This document shows positions 21,966 to 33,200 of a stretch of 45,463 bases of DNA, one piece after another. Position 1 is the stretch's first letter. Each line of letters opens with the position of its first letter. The notes under the pieces are model-generated. The model ran no database searches, was not told the DNA's origin, and was given only the letters and a program-made list of their open reading frames with translations. The DNA lies in the IMG/VR virus record IMGVR_UViG_3300025736_000052, positions 1-45,463 of that record. The stretch is one strand, 5' to 3'. Both the position numbers and the translations under genes were made by a program. Source of the stretch: a virus.

Positions 21966-22493
21966 ATGAAACATACATGGATATTCAGCGTACATCCGAA
22001 CAGCAAGGCTCTTGTAGCAGAGGAACGCCCCGGCCCTCTCGATACTTCTTGTTGGGTAGTAACCAGTCATGTGCCATGTGGAAATGGTTATATTTTTATT
22101 GGTTTCAACCCACGGCAATTGGTTTATCGTGCGGTTTACGAAAGAGAGGTAGGCCCAATCCCCGAAGGGTTAATAATAAGACACAGATGCGACAATCCGA
22201 AATGTGTCAATCCCGATCATCTTTTAACAGGAACCAAGCAAGACAATACACAAGACATGATAAACAGAAAACGCCACAAATATGGCGAAAAAGCTTCTTG
22301 GTCAAAATTAAACGAAATTTCTGTACGATTTATTCGGCAGTTAGAAAAAGCACCAGGAATATTTGCCTATCTTGCTTGTCTTTTAAATGTATCAGAAGCA
22401 ACTATCAGAGATGCCTATTATGGCCGAACATGGAGGCATCTCAATGAAAACAACGAGCCTAATCGACGGAAGATCGGGATATTATACAGATGA
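21966..22493 (+). CDS. HNH homing endonuclease
   Basis: Length 175 residues. The core at about 51-103 reads QLVYRAVYEREVGPIPEG, then IIRHRCDNPKCVNPDHLLTG and KQDNTQDM, the classic phage HNH homing nuclease with C75/C80 and H73, N82, H85 near the metal site. Residues 112-157 form a helix-turn-helix (WSKLNEISVRFIRQLE..PGIFAYLACLLNVSEATIRDAYYGRTWRHL) of the kind that reads target DNA. It sits between the adaptor and tail genes, overlaps the start of the latter by 50 bases, and has its own promoter. Confidence 0.88.
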   Translation: MKHTWIFSVHPNSKALVAEERPGPLDTSCWVVTSHVPCGNGYIFIGFNPRQLVYRAVYEREVGPIPEGLIIRHRCDNPKCVNPDHLLTGTKQDNTQDMINRKRHKYGEKASWSKLNEISVRFIRQLEKAPGIFAYLACLLNVSEATIRDAYYGRTWRHLNENNEPNRRKIGILYR

Positions 22494-24354
22494 AGCTTAC
22501 GAGCTTATTCCGAGGAATGGTCTCCTCACGGCTGAAAACTGCTATTGGCGAGATGGCCTACAGCAAAGAGGTGGACATAAGCCCTATGGCACCGCAACAT
22601 ACGCAGTCAATGATGTGGTCCGTGGTGTATCACAAAGATACTATATTAATGATGCTTGGGTAAGCTTCGAGGCTGTAGATGTTGCCCTTGCGGGCAAGGT
22701 TAGATTCTTTTGGCGGGCAACTACCGGGCTGACTGCTGTAGACAATACTTTTGAATGGACAACCGGCTTAGAGGTGCACTTCGCAGAAATTGATGGCCAT
22801 ATTGTAGCGGTGAACGGAGAGGACAAACCTGCTGTGATCTACTATGATGGTGCGTATAAAATACAGAATCTTGAAGCCCATGATGTTCGGACAAGAAGCA
22901 CTACCACCTGGAATGCTGGACAGTATACGGAGGTCGGTCCGGTATGGAGAGACGACACTACTGACGCTCAGGATGTGGGTGTGAATGACTTCCAGATAAC
23001 AACCGCAACCGATGATGATGGGTTCTTTGTAGCCTGTACGCATACCTTCAACAAAGTGATCGTGGTAGACGCTACGGCTGCCGCCGGTGCGCCAGCAATA
23101 GAGTATAGATATTATACAGATGCTGGGGCATGGGGTACTCCCGTGATGGTAACTACACCAGACTGGACCGCTGCTGAAGCAAATAGAACTATTGAGTTTA
23201 ACTATCCTAGTGATATGGGTAGATATGATGGTGCAGAGAGCGTATTGGCTAACAGGTTCTTGCTAAGGGTGCGCTTCACGACTGCTCCCACCGGAGCGGT
23301 AACGGCTGACTCTATGACTGTTTACCACACACAATATATTACTCAGATAACCGGAACCGATCAGCCACACTTTGTTTTGGCACATAATAGCAGGATATGG
23401 TTGGCAACAGGATATATTGTGTTCTATTCGCCACCCAACACGGTGACTGGTTGGCGAGGTTTGAGTGAATCCGAATACTTTCTTGAGGGTGGGCCAGAAG
23501 TTAGGTCTATGGTATCTCACAAAGGCTATCTTGTGGTGTACAAGGATGCAGCCACCTATGTATTTTATGGCAATTCGCTTGAGTCATTCTTGCGTAAAAA
23601 GGTATCTGATGTAGGTATCGGTACGGGTATACGTTCTCCGGTATCTGCTGAACAAGCTTATTATTTAAATCAGAACGGTTTGAGGATGTTTGATGGGGCA
23701 AAAGATATAGTTGTGAGCAAGCATATTCAAACTGATATTGACGGATACACCAATTCGAGTGCTGTTGCAACATATTACAACGGAGAGGTATGGTTATCTT
23801 TCCCGGATGATAAGATTGTGCTTGTCTTTGACCCTGCCACGATGAAAGTAGACGAACAGACAGGGGATGGGTCGGTCGCTTTCTTTAAGTTCACCGGCTT
23901 CCAGGCTGATTATTTTATCAACTGTAACGGCAGCGGTGACACTGGATACTTTCTAGCTGTTGTTAATGATACGACCCCCTATGTGGCAAGGCTTGAAAAT
24001 GGTACGAATGATGAAATAAGAGATACTACTGTAGTGAATACCGACTATAATATAATGACTAATTACTTGGCCTTTGTAGATTTCCAGACCGAAAAACGCT
24101 ATGGAATATTGAAGCTGAAACTTAAAGAGGCCACAGCAGAAACCATCTATGCTATTACCCTCAGTGCTGACGGTGGTGAACGTACTGCCTCTGCAAACGT
24201 AACTGTTGCCCTTGGCACACGCTACTACAATAGTATCAGCAGAATACCATATACCATAGATGGATATAACATAGCAATACAAATCCGCAATAACCAATTA
24301 CAGGATGCTGGAATGAGGGGTATTTCTCTGCAATACGAGAAGAAGGAGTTTTAA
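22444..24354 (+). CDS. Tail nozzle/stabilisation-type protein
   Basis: Length 636 residues. The ATG at 22444 follows GGAGG; in-frame codons upstream belong to the HNH insertion. MKTTSLIDGRSGYYTDEAYELIPRNGLLTAENCYWRDG is the N-terminus of podovirus tail tube or nozzle proteins (T7 gp12/P22 gp10 role), followed by many beta-propeller-like repeats (HIVAVNGEDKPAVIYYDG, LVVYKDAATYVFYG, YYNGEVWLSFPDD). It extends the portal-adaptor channel. Codes for its start are duplicated at 21860. Confidence 0.72.
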   Translation: MKTTSLIDGRSGYYTDEAYELIPRNGLLTAENCYWRDGLQQRGGHKPYGTATYAVNDVVRGVSQRYYINDAWVSFEAVDVALAGKVRFFWRATTGLTAVDNTFEWTTGLEVHFAEIDGHIVAVNGEDKPAVIYYDGAYKIQNLEAHDVRTRSTTTWNAGQYTEVGPVWRDDTTDAQDVGVNDFQITTATDDDGFFVACTHTFNKVIVVDATAAAGAPAIEYRYYTDAGAWGTPVMVTTPDWTAAEANRTIEFNYPSDMGRYDGAESVLANRFLLRVRFTTAPTGAVTADSMTVYHTQYITQITGTDQPHFVLAHNSRIWLATGYIVFYSPPNTVTGWRGLSESEYFLEGGPEVRSMVSHKGYLVVYKDAATYVFYGNSLESFLRKKVSDVGIGTGIRSPVSAEQAYYLNQNGLRMFDGAKDIVVSKHIQTDIDGYTNSSAVATYYNGEVWLSFPDDKIVLVFDPATMKVDEQTGDGSVAFFKFTGFQADYFINCNGSGDTGYFLAVVNDTTPYVARLENGTNDEIRDTTVVNTDYNIMTNYLAFVDFQTEKRYGILKLKLKEATAETIYAITLSADGGERTASANVTVALGTRYYNSISRIPYTIDGYNIAIQIRNNQLQDAGMRGISLQYEKKEF

Positions 24355-24355
24355 T

Positions 24356-25657
24356 ATGTCAGATATTTATGATAGAGATAGAGATGAGCCATACGGTTCG
24401 CCCGATCCTGACCGAGAATATGTAGATCCAAATCCACAACCAGTAATACCAGACGAACGAACTTATGGAAGTTTAACCGCTGAACAATGGTTCACACCAC
24501 AGTATCACACCGATGAATACTCACAATATTGGGACCCCTTTCTTCAGGAAGGAGAAAACTGGGAGGAGTTAGCTACTACATACGCTGGTATGCCGGTTGT
24601 GTCTGGTTATTGGACTGGTGAGGGCGAGAATAGGGTTTTTACACCAGAAAAAAGTCTGTACAGCACAACTTCTCAGCTAGCTGAGTTGCAGGATACTGAA
24701 TTCCCCACCTTTGATGAATGGATGGGCGGGTCCGGGGCCACTTACGAATCAGACCTTACGCAAACAGATCCCTATGCAGGTATTACAGCTATAGCAGAAG
24801 ATTTTAATGATTTAAGCGATGAGCAACAGGGGGCCCTAGATGCCGCAGCTATGGCAAATGGTTTTGTAACCCCAGAGGGTACGGGAGATGGGGCGGCATA
24901 TCTTGATTATATTCAGAGTCAACGAGAGCAAAAAGACCTTGGTGTAATGGGTCAAACCGGAGTAATGGGTACTGAATATGAGACTGCTGCCCGAAAAGCG
25001 ACACAGTCCAGTATCGAGCAGACAGTGGAAGCTAATATGCAGATGATAGAATCTCTGGGTATGGGTTCTTCGGCTGCTGCTTATGCAAAAATGAATGAGG
25101 TCAGTAACACCATTCAAAACATGACCCTGCAAGCAGATGTGAAATTGCTTGAACAAGACATGCTAATGAGACAGATGGAATATGAGGGTTTGCTTGCTAG
25201 AAGCGAACAGGCCGCTCAGGCTGGACGGGCCGCAGCCGCACAATATGCTGAAATGATTGTGAATAAGAGAATGGCAGCACTAGAGGGTTATGCTATTCAA
25301 ATGAATACAATAGTACAAAACAATGCACAGACTCTACAGCAGTACGGTATGGAGCTTGAACGGATTACTTCTCATGCTGAAATAACCTATAAGAGCATCA
25401 TGGCAGAGATAGGATACGATGAGCACTTAATGCAGCAGAGCGAAGATTACTACAACCAATACATGCAACCCTATTACGATAAGATGGAGGCTTGGTATCA
25501 GGCGGAAGAATTGCGGATTGCGGAAAAGGCGGCTGAGGGTGACGGTCTGTGGGGATTTGTTTCTGATATTGTAGGATGGGGTATAGCTATTCTTGGTATC
25601 GTAGTGGGAAATCCCGCAGTAGTAGCAGCAGGAGCAGGAGTAGCAGCAGCGGAATAA
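24356..25657 (+). CDS. Ejection-type internal protein with C-terminal membrane segment
   Basis: Length 433 residues. Acidic Pro/Tyr-rich first third, long Ala/Gln/Met-rich helices in the middle (about 210-385), and a hydrophobic end (DIVGWGIAILGIVVGNPAVVAAGAGVAAA, 404-432). The genes after a podovirus nozzle usually encode proteins injected with DNA; the terminal hydrophobic segment could insert in the host membrane. Role inferred from position. Confidence 0.6.
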   Translation: MSDIYDRDRDEPYGSPDPDREYVDPNPQPVIPDERTYGSLTAEQWFTPQYHTDEYSQYWDPFLQEGENWEELATTYAGMPVVSGYWTGEGENRVFTPEKSLYSTTSQLAELQDTEFPTFDEWMGGSGATYESDLTQTDPYAGITAIAEDFNDLSDEQQGALDAAAMANGFVTPEGTGDGAAYLDYIQSQREQKDLGVMGQTGVMGTEYETAARKATQSSIEQTVEANMQMIESLGMGSSAAAYAKMNEVSNTIQNMTLQADVKLLEQDMLMRQMEYEGLLARSEQAAQAGRAAAAQYAEMIVNKRMAALEGYAIQMNTIVQNNAQTLQQYGMELERITSHAEITYKSIMAEIGYDEHLMQQSEDYYNQYMQPYYDKMEAWYQAEELRIAEKAAEGDGLWGFVSDIVGWGIAILGIVVGNPAVVAAGAGVAAAE

Positions 25658-25668
25658 AGGAGAACAAT

Positions 25669-26682
25669 ATGCCTTACACTGAAAGTGTAAATTTACAACG
25701 CCAAAGAATAGCAGATATGGCTCGTTCATTATCTGGTTCTAAACAACGGCTTGGCGAAAGAAAGGCCGCAGAAAGAGAGGCCGGTAAACAAAGAATATCA
25801 AGCGCACTTGGTAAATTCGGAGAACAGGTACAAGAGCGTAGGCTAGTTAAAGCCCATGGTGAGCAGCAACGATTAACACAAGAAGCTCAGTATGCTCCTG
25901 GTTCTGGTTATACTGAATGGGAAAATATACGTGAAGAAACAAGAGCCAGACTAAAGGCAGAATATGGTGCCGCTGCCACTGATCCAGACAGCCCCTATTA
26001 CCAGCAAAGCGGTGATGTGGGGGCTACTATTGCTCTTTTTGAATGGTTTGATAAGTTGCCTGAATCGCAAAAACAAAATTATCTTAGGATGATAAGAACT
26101 GGTACTGTCACCACACCAACGGATGATCCCAATGGGCTAGATGGGCAATCTATGATTAAGGCTATGTTTATGGATTATAGTGCCGGTCTCAAAATAAAAG
26201 GTGTAGAAGGTGATGCAGGGGATTTTAGAGCTTGGGTAATGGCAGAAATACAACCCATGCCTGGTTTTAATAATGTAACCGATGAACAAAGGAAATCAAT
26301 TACAGATGCTCTTGATCTTTGGATACCCAGACTTTTCGAGACAGGTGCGGTAGACGAAGCTCCTGTTGCTGTGAGAGGTGCACCCAGAGGTCAGTCTGAA
26401 AGAGAAACCGGACTTGAACAAGAATTGTTACAAAAGATTATGGCAGCTCAGCAAAAACAAATATCAGAAACAGGAATGGGTGAAGAAATGTCAAGAGCGG
26501 GGATGGCTAAAACAGCAGCTATTGAGAAACAATGGCAACCCATAATTGATGAGATAAACGAGCCTAAATATATAGGACTTGTGCGGTATAATGAGATAAT
26601 GCAAATGATACATAATTTAAAGCCAAAACCCTTAGAGGATAAGGCTGAAGAAGAAAAATTAAAAAGAGCACTGTGGTATTAA
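25669..26682 (+). CDS. Ejection-type virion protein, 337 residues
   Basis: The ATG at 25669 lies behind AGGAGAACAAT; a longer in-frame start inside the previous gene is not supported. Lys/Gln/Glu-rich helical ends and a folded centre (GATIALFEWFDKLPESQKQNYLRMI). Second of three consecutive genes of the ejection-protein type. Confidence 0.6.
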   Translation: MPYTESVNLQRQRIADMARSLSGSKQRLGERKAAEREAGKQRISSALGKFGEQVQERRLVKAHGEQQRLTQEAQYAPGSGYTEWENIREETRARLKAEYGAAATDPDSPYYQQSGDVGATIALFEWFDKLPESQKQNYLRMIRTGTVTTPTDDPNGLDGQSMIKAMFMDYSAGLKIKGVEGDAGDFRAWVMAEIQPMPGFNNVTDEQRKSITDALDLWIPRLFETGAVDEAPVAVRGAPRGQSERETGLEQELLQKIMAAQQKQISETGMGEEMSRAGMAKTAAIEKQWQPIIDEINEPKYIGLVRYNEIMQMIHNLKPKPLEDKAEEEKLKRALWY

Positions 26683-26688
26683 TAGAAT

Positions 26689-29600
26689 ATGCCCTTCTTC
26701 CCTTCGCAAACAATACAAGGACTCGATGTTGGTTCGTTTGCAGATAAGTATGCTCAAAAACTATACCCTGCCCGCAAGAAACAGACAAGCTTTTTCCCAC
26801 AACCCAAGCAATTAACACCATCTCAGCAAGAACTACTTCCATATTTACAGATTGAGGCGGAGAAAAAGGCCAAAAAGAAAGGGCTATTGCAGCCAGTTGA
26901 GGCGTTATTCAACCTTCTCAACCGTGGTCAATTTTTAACCGCCGGTATCGCACAGCAAGTAATCAACAACATAGAAGATAACCGACCAGTCATGGAAGAT
27001 ATGCCCGAAACTATTAAGCAAGCGGTAACCGGCAAGGTACAATATGATTGGGAAGTAGTGTTATTCGGTGGCAAACACAGGGGAGGCGAAGAATATGAAG
27101 GGCTTATGCCTTGGGACCCTACCACCGGAGCCGGAAAGTTCGGCAAAGGAGCGGCAGGATTTATTGCTAACGTTGCTTTGGATCCGCTTACCTATGTTGG
27201 GTTCGGTCCTTCTACTGCTGCTAAGGGTGCCGCAACCAGGTATGCTGACGATGTTGTTAAGTTCGCCATTAGGGGAATTGGCAAGGATGCTAAGAAGGCC
27301 ATTCCTGAAATGGTACAGAAAGGGTTTAGCAAGAAACTTTTTGCTGAGAAATTAGGTAAAAGCGTACCAAAAGCCCTTCAGTACATGCAGAAATATTCCG
27401 GTGGTGATGTAACCAAATTCTATTCCAAGCTATCGAAACAAGCCTACAAGAAAGCCCTTAGAACTCCGGGGAAAGAACTCACAGATCCATTATTGAAAGA
27501 GTTCGGGGAAGAGTTGGGCGAGAAGGGTGTAAGCAAAGGTGCAAAGAGCTATCTTGAAAAGACCATCGCAGAATTGAAGGCTAGTCCATACGCAGGAGCC
27601 GGGCAGAGAGCCGGCAGGTTTATGCGGGCAGAGTTTGGTGTTGGTGAACGGTATCCCAACTGGCTCAAAACAATGGATAAGCTCAAGAGTAGGATGGCTA
27701 AGAGCAAAATAGGTGGTAAGTTTTCTGATGCCTGGTGGGGATTAATGAATAATCCCAAATCTCCAGTGGCGAATATCCGCAAAATGTTCCATGTAAGGAA
27801 CCCCTACCAGAAACTTCTTTCAGTGATGGAAAGAGATATTATTTCTGAGTCTTCTCATTCTATGGTGATTAAGGGTGAGCGCATAATGCGGTCACTTGAC
27901 GATTTAACCGATGTTGAAAACAAAGCAGTAAGAGACTTTATGATCCAGTCTCAGATCATGCAGGAGGCAGCGAAAAAGACTGGAGAAGTACCATTAAGGG
28001 CTTCCGAATTGGTGCAGAAATACGGGGATAAGATAGATGTTGACAAGGTTATCAAGAAGATAACTGAGATCAATACCATGACAAAAGAATGGCGGCAGTT
28101 CAACGTGGAAGCCTATGAGAAGGGACTTGCTAGTAAGGTGGGGGAATGGCAGGACTATCTCCCCGAACAGCGGGTCGGTAGCATGGGAGCGAAAAGAGCT
28201 GGTACTCAGATGGGGGCTGCCAAGCAAGCGTACACCAGACCCAGGAAAGCGGGATGGTCTGGAAATATAAAGGCCCAAGTAGAGAAAATCAAATGGATGT
28301 ACGGGGTTGACGATGCAACCGCCAAGAAAGTATTAATGGGTGGCGGTGGAGATCTTAACGTAGACCTACAGGATATGTTGATGCGACGTGCGTTCGCACA
28401 AACTAGGTTTGAGCAACGTATCAATATGATAGAAAGTTTTCGAGAATTTGGGGTAAATCTTAACGAGGTAAAGAAGCTTCCCGGTGGTAAGAATATATAC
28501 CGTGAGTTGACCGGACAGTGGGGACAGCTTGAGCAATTAGGGCTAAAGCCGATCCAGGGCAAGGGACTTAAGGGATATGTGTTTGACCGTGAAATAGCCG
28601 ATGTATTGCAAAGAGTAGTTGATTTGGGTTCTAACGACCAATCCATGAAGGCAGCGGCAAAGGCATTGAGTAGCTTCACCTCATGGTGGAGGGGATGGGC
28701 TACCCTATCTCCGGGGTTCCACGCTCGTAATTTCTATTCCAATAATATGACCGGATTTCTCAAGCACGGTATGGAATGGTTTAATCCTAACGTACATCTT
28801 GAATCTATGGTGGGAACTGCAATCGGACTACATGGTAAAGAGGCTGGTATAAGACAGCTATCCAAGATAATGCCGGACAGTCTTATAAAAGAAGTCATGG
28901 GGCGGCAGATTGGCAATCAAAGAATTGTCGATTTGGCTGATTGGGCCGGTTCAAAAGGTATTATCACTCGTATGTCAAAGGGATACGGCCAGCCAGAGTC
29001 TTTCAAAGAGCTGGTTAAAATGGAAGGCAAACTGTTCGAGAGTATAAACCTTAACCCCATGTCTACTCAAAATGTAGCCATGAAGGGCAGCAGACAGTTG
29101 GGTAGCTTTATCGAGTCAAGCGCAAAGTTCCAATCCTTTCTATTGGATCTCCGCCGAAGCGTAAAGCAGGGCGGCAGCATGCAGGCTGGAATGGATTACG
29201 CCAAGAGAGAGGCAAGGAAATGGTGGATAGATTATGGTGATCTAACTGACTTTGAGAAGAAAACCATGAAGAACATCATACCATTTTACACCTGGATCAG
29301 AGGAAATATAGCCAATCAATTAACAGGGTTGTTGCAGTTTACAGAGATGTATGCCATGATTCCGAAGGCCACACAAGCCTTTACCGCAGAAGGTGGACCA
29401 AGCAGAGAAGAAACGCCCGATTGGATGAGAGAGTTAGGTATGTTCCCGATTGATGAAACCGATGGAAAGCCCCGGATGTTTTGGCCGAACTTTCCCTACC
29501 AGGATTTAAATAAGATCCCCATTAAGTTCCAGATGGACGAGGAAACCGGATTCCCCGTGCCTATGGCTGGAAGCCCGTGGGATTTGGTGTCTGATATTGC

Positions 29601-30183
29601 TGCCGATGCTCACCCACTAATTAAGTCGGTTATACAGGTTATTCCAAAAGAAGGGGTTGACATATTCTACCAGGAACCGTTGGGCGAAACCAGAAAAGCA
29701 CCAAGAGCTTTAAGACTATTAACTAAATCGAAAGGATTGTTGGGGTTTTTGGATGGTATGATGCGTAGAGCTGGCTTCGAAGAGGGCATGAGAGTTGACG
29801 TTAATAAGAAAGGCCAGTTGATAATGGACGCTAAAATGGCAAAGGTATTGGAAGATAATATCCTACCTTTACGAATGATACCGCAGTACCTTGACCTCCC
29901 GGAGTTGATGTTCCCCGTGCTGGAAGATTGGAAACGAAAGATCACTGGTGCAGTAGACGACTATGATGCTGTAGAGCAGTTCATGCAGACGCTTTCCTTC
30001 TATGCTGGTGTCAAGATGAAAGACCTTGAGTTGGAAGATTACGAGTTCAGGGAGAAGGAAGAGCTGTTGGAGAAAGCGCAGGCAGCCAAAAGGAAGATGA
30101 CTAAGAAACTTCCCGGTGCTGAGACTCGCAGTCAAACATGGAAACAAAAACGTAAAGAATACCAGAAGAGGTTAGGGTTATGA
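26689..30183 (+). CDS. Large internal virion/ejection protein, 1164 residues
   Basis: The largest protein after the tailspike. It is helical and basic, with several Gly/Ala-rich amphipathic stretches (GAGKFGKGAAGFIANVALDP near 144-163) and a conserved-looking block around 665-690 (WWRGWATLSPGFHARNFYSN) seen in large phage internal proteins. No peptidoglycan-cutting active site was recognised by eye. Probably the long ejection protein that helps DNA cross the envelope. No ribosome site better than weak AATAGAAT precedes it. Confidence 0.6.
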   Translation: MPFFPSQTIQGLDVGSFADKYAQKLYPARKKQTSFFPQPKQLTPSQQELLPYLQIEAEKKAKKKGLLQPVEALFNLLNRGQFLTAGIAQQVINNIEDNRPVMEDMPETIKQAVTGKVQYDWEVVLFGGKHRGGEEYEGLMPWDPTTGAGKFGKGAAGFIANVALDPLTYVGFGPSTAAKGAATRYADDVVKFAIRGIGKDAKKAIPEMVQKGFSKKLFAEKLGKSVPKALQYMQKYSGGDVTKFYSKLSKQAYKKALRTPGKELTDPLLKEFGEELGEKGVSKGAKSYLEKTIAELKASPYAGAGQRAGRFMRAEFGVGERYPNWLKTMDKLKSRMAKSKIGGKFSDAWWGLMNNPKSPVANIRKMFHVRNPYQKLLSVMERDIISESSHSMVIKGERIMRSLDDLTDVENKAVRDFMIQSQIMQEAAKKTGEVPLRASELVQKYGDKIDVDKVIKKITEINTMTKEWRQFNVEAYEKGLASKVGEWQDYLPEQRVGSMGAKRAGTQMGAAKQAYTRPRKAGWSGNIKAQVEKIKWMYGVDDATAKKVLMGGGGDLNVDLQDMLMRRAFAQTRFEQRINMIESFREFGVNLNEVKKLPGGKNIYRELTGQWGQLEQLGLKPIQGKGLKGYVFDREIADVLQRVVDLGSNDQSMKAAAKALSSFTSWWRGWATLSPGFHARNFYSNNMTGFLKHGMEWFNPNVHLESMVGTAIGLHGKEAGIRQLSKIMPDSLIKEVMGRQIGNQRIVDLADWAGSKGIITRMSKGYGQPESFKELVKMEGKLFESINLNPMSTQNVAMKGSRQLGSFIESSAKFQSFLLDLRRSVKQGGSMQAGMDYAKREARKWWIDYGDLTDFEKKTMKNIIPFYTWIRGNIANQLTGLLQFTEMYAMIPKATQAFTAEGGPSREETPDWMRELGMFPIDETDGKPRMFWPNFPYQDLNKIPIKFQMDEETGFPVPMAGSPWDLVSDIAADAHPLIKSVIQVIPKEGVDIFYQEPLGETRKAPRALRLLTKSKGLLGFLDGMMRRAGFEEGMRVDVNKKGQLIMDAKMAKVLEDNILPLRMIPQYLDLPELMFPVLEDWKRKITGAVDDYDAVEQFMQTLSFYAGVKMKDLELEDYEFREKEELLEKAQAAKRKMTKKLPGAETRSQTWKQKRKEYQKRLGL

Positions 30184-30214
30184 GATGTGTATTAAATGGA
30201 TTAAGAGGTTATTT

Positions 30215-33200
30215 ATGCTTTCATGGCAAGAAATAGAAGCAGCCAAAGCAGCAGAAGCAGCCGGTACTCTTGAGAACGAAGCCCGGATACAGACCTTACC
30301 CCCCGGATATATCAAGGGGTTTGATCTTACCATAGACGGCGACACTGGTGCGCTCACAATAGGTGCTGGATTTGCTGATGTTAATGGTGTATTTGTAAGG
30401 CGTAACGATATCCATATAATGACCGATGAAGACTACGGTACTGGTGTACTGGAACTACCTTCCTTACGGTACTATATTTATATCTCAAAAGAATCGGCCT
30501 TTTGGGTAGACGTTACCGCTCCCGAATATCAAGCTCTGCTATATGGAAACTACCATCCCGATCTAACATATAGATATATAGGTGAGTTCTATGTCGGTGC
30601 TGACGGCAAGATAGCAATAGCAACTTCTTTAGAACAGAACACCGGACAGATTATTGTGGTTGCCTCTTCTACTTATAAAGGATTGAAATACGATAGACTA
30701 TGTGATGGCACACGAGATGAAGTGGAGATTAATGCTGCCATAACCTATTTGAGCGAAACCTATGGTGGTGGTGTTGTTGAATTGACAGAGGGTACTTTTT
30801 ATACTGGTGCATCGGTAGTACCAAAAGTCAATGTTGCTTTACAGGGCAGGGGATGGGGTACAATCATAGAGAAGAATGGTGATTTTGTTGGGATTAATGC
30901 GATAGGTACTGTCTGCAATAAAATCACTGGTATAATCTTAAAGAATTTTAAAATCACACGGAATAGTGCTGACACAAATGATAAAGAATTAATGAAATTT
31001 GAATATACTGATGATCTTTTAATTGATAATATTCTTTTTTATGTTGCTTATACCCGTGGGTTATTTATACTATATTCTGATGGTTTTTTGATAACAGATT
31101 GTTTGTTTAATAGGTTCAAAACAGGGGGATTATATTGTTATTTGTCAAGTGGTATTATTAGCAGTTGCGTTGTAAATGGATCAAGCATATCAACTGATCA
31201 GATTTGTATGGGTATAAGAGTAACAAGTTGTTCTGATACGATTGTTTCTGCTTGTAAAGTAATAAATATGGAAAGTTCGGTGGGTGCTGTACGTCTACTT
31301 GGACTATTTGTTACTGGTACCAATAACAAGGTTGACGGATGTTTTATAGAGAATCTAAAAAGTACAACTGCGGCTGCTGTTTGTGGTATATGGGTAAGAT
31401 CCGATAAGCAACAAATAACTAATAATTATGTGGAGATTATAACAAATACAGATACGACGAGTGAGGCTTTCGGAATTTTAACCGATGGTGATGATGGTCT
31501 AATATCTAATAATTATATTGTAGATAGTTCGGGAACAGGAATAGCGGTTGGTGCTGCCGCTAACCGAAACCTTATTAATTCCAATTTCTGCCGTGCGAAC
31601 GGTGCTGATGCTGACATAGCGAATGTAAACGAAGATAACTTCTCTAACCGTGGCACTGATACTATGGCTACCGCTAACAGTTGGCAAGAACAAACTGGTA
31701 ACGCTGACACCACCGGCCAACGAGTATTAAGCGGTAAAGTAGATGTTCATGGAGATCCAGAGTTCTTGTCTGAAGAGAACATAGGTAACGCCACACTGCT
31801 AGCCACTACTACACCGGCATTATTGGCCTTTTCTAACGGATATGACGGCGATAGTGCTGTTAATTTTATGAAGCAGGTGGCTGCTGATGTTGAGCCTGCC
31901 GCATGGAAGAACCTCACCGGCCTGAAGAAACACTTCCTCTACGCACAGCTTGACGCTGGTGTGATAACCTACGGCAAAACCCCCTGCGATCCTGAATACG
32001 CAAGACACTTTCATTCTACTCATAGATTCTCTCAGCACTCACTTCTACACTTTGAAGAACTAACCAATCCAATAGACGAGTTTGCCGATAATGACGCTTG
32101 TGGTGGTGGGGTTGTGTGGACTGCTTCGGGAGCGGCGAGAAGTGCTGTCCAGAAGAAGTTTGGTAGTTATTCCTACCTATTCGATGGAGCTAATGACTAC
32201 ATTGAAACCACCGATATAACAGATTTACAGAGACCTTTTACTTTGGAGTTGTGGTTTTATACAACAAATAATGCTGACACGCAATATTTTGTCGGTTCAA
32301 AAAATGCTTACTCTTTTGCTATTGATTTTAGTGGAGCTTCAGGTGATCGGGTACGATTGCAAGCTTCATCCGATTTAGCCAGTTGGGACATAGCTAATAG
32401 TGTCTATGGAGTAAATGCCATATCAATAAATGAGTTCCACAAAACGACCTTTGAATGGGATGGTTCTTTTTATCGGGTATATATAGATGGGGTATTAGAA
32501 ATTGAAGTAGCCAATACTACTCCGTTATCTATAATGACAGGACTACAAATTGGAAATGCTGTAACGCACGCTACCGCTGCCTTGGATGGCTACATAGACG
32601 AGTTCCGCCTAACAGTCGGTAACTGCCGTTATGGTACTGCTCACGCTGTTGAAACAGAAGCCCTCACTCCCGATGCTCAGTGGTTCGATACTCAGGCTAT
32701 GAAATATTTTGAAGGGCATCCTGGTGATTGGACAGAAAAGAAACGATTAATGCTTGGTGAAGCCAACGCAGATAGAAGAGTTGGGGCTTTGCTACATTTT
32801 AACGCTGCTGCTGATACTACCGATTGGACGAAGCTAATAGATGAATATGGGAATAAGTGGACTTTTGGGGGGACTGCAAGGTTAGATACTGATGATAATG
32901 GTGGTGGAAATATCGCTCCGAAGTTTGGGAATAGGTTCCTCTGGATGGATGGTAATAGTGATTATGGTAGTTTAGACCTTGGTTCTGACACTATAGGAAA
33001 ACTTGACTTGGGCAAACCCTTTACTTACGAAGTTTGGTGGTATACGGCGGACAATACGCAAGATTCACAAACAGCTATTAATCTTGATTATAGTAGTGCT
33101 TCTAACTTTGGTTTACTAGTTCGTTATAGTGCTACAAACAAGTTTGATGTCTATATATCTTCTGACGGGGCAAATTGGGACATAGCCAGTGATCCAGATG

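Noticed and set aside
21860-22447. A 195-codon open frame covering the HNH gene in another frame
   Set aside because: Only its first 12 codons resemble a protein (the tail start). The remainder is a shadow of the HNH gene, which has strong motifs in the other frame.
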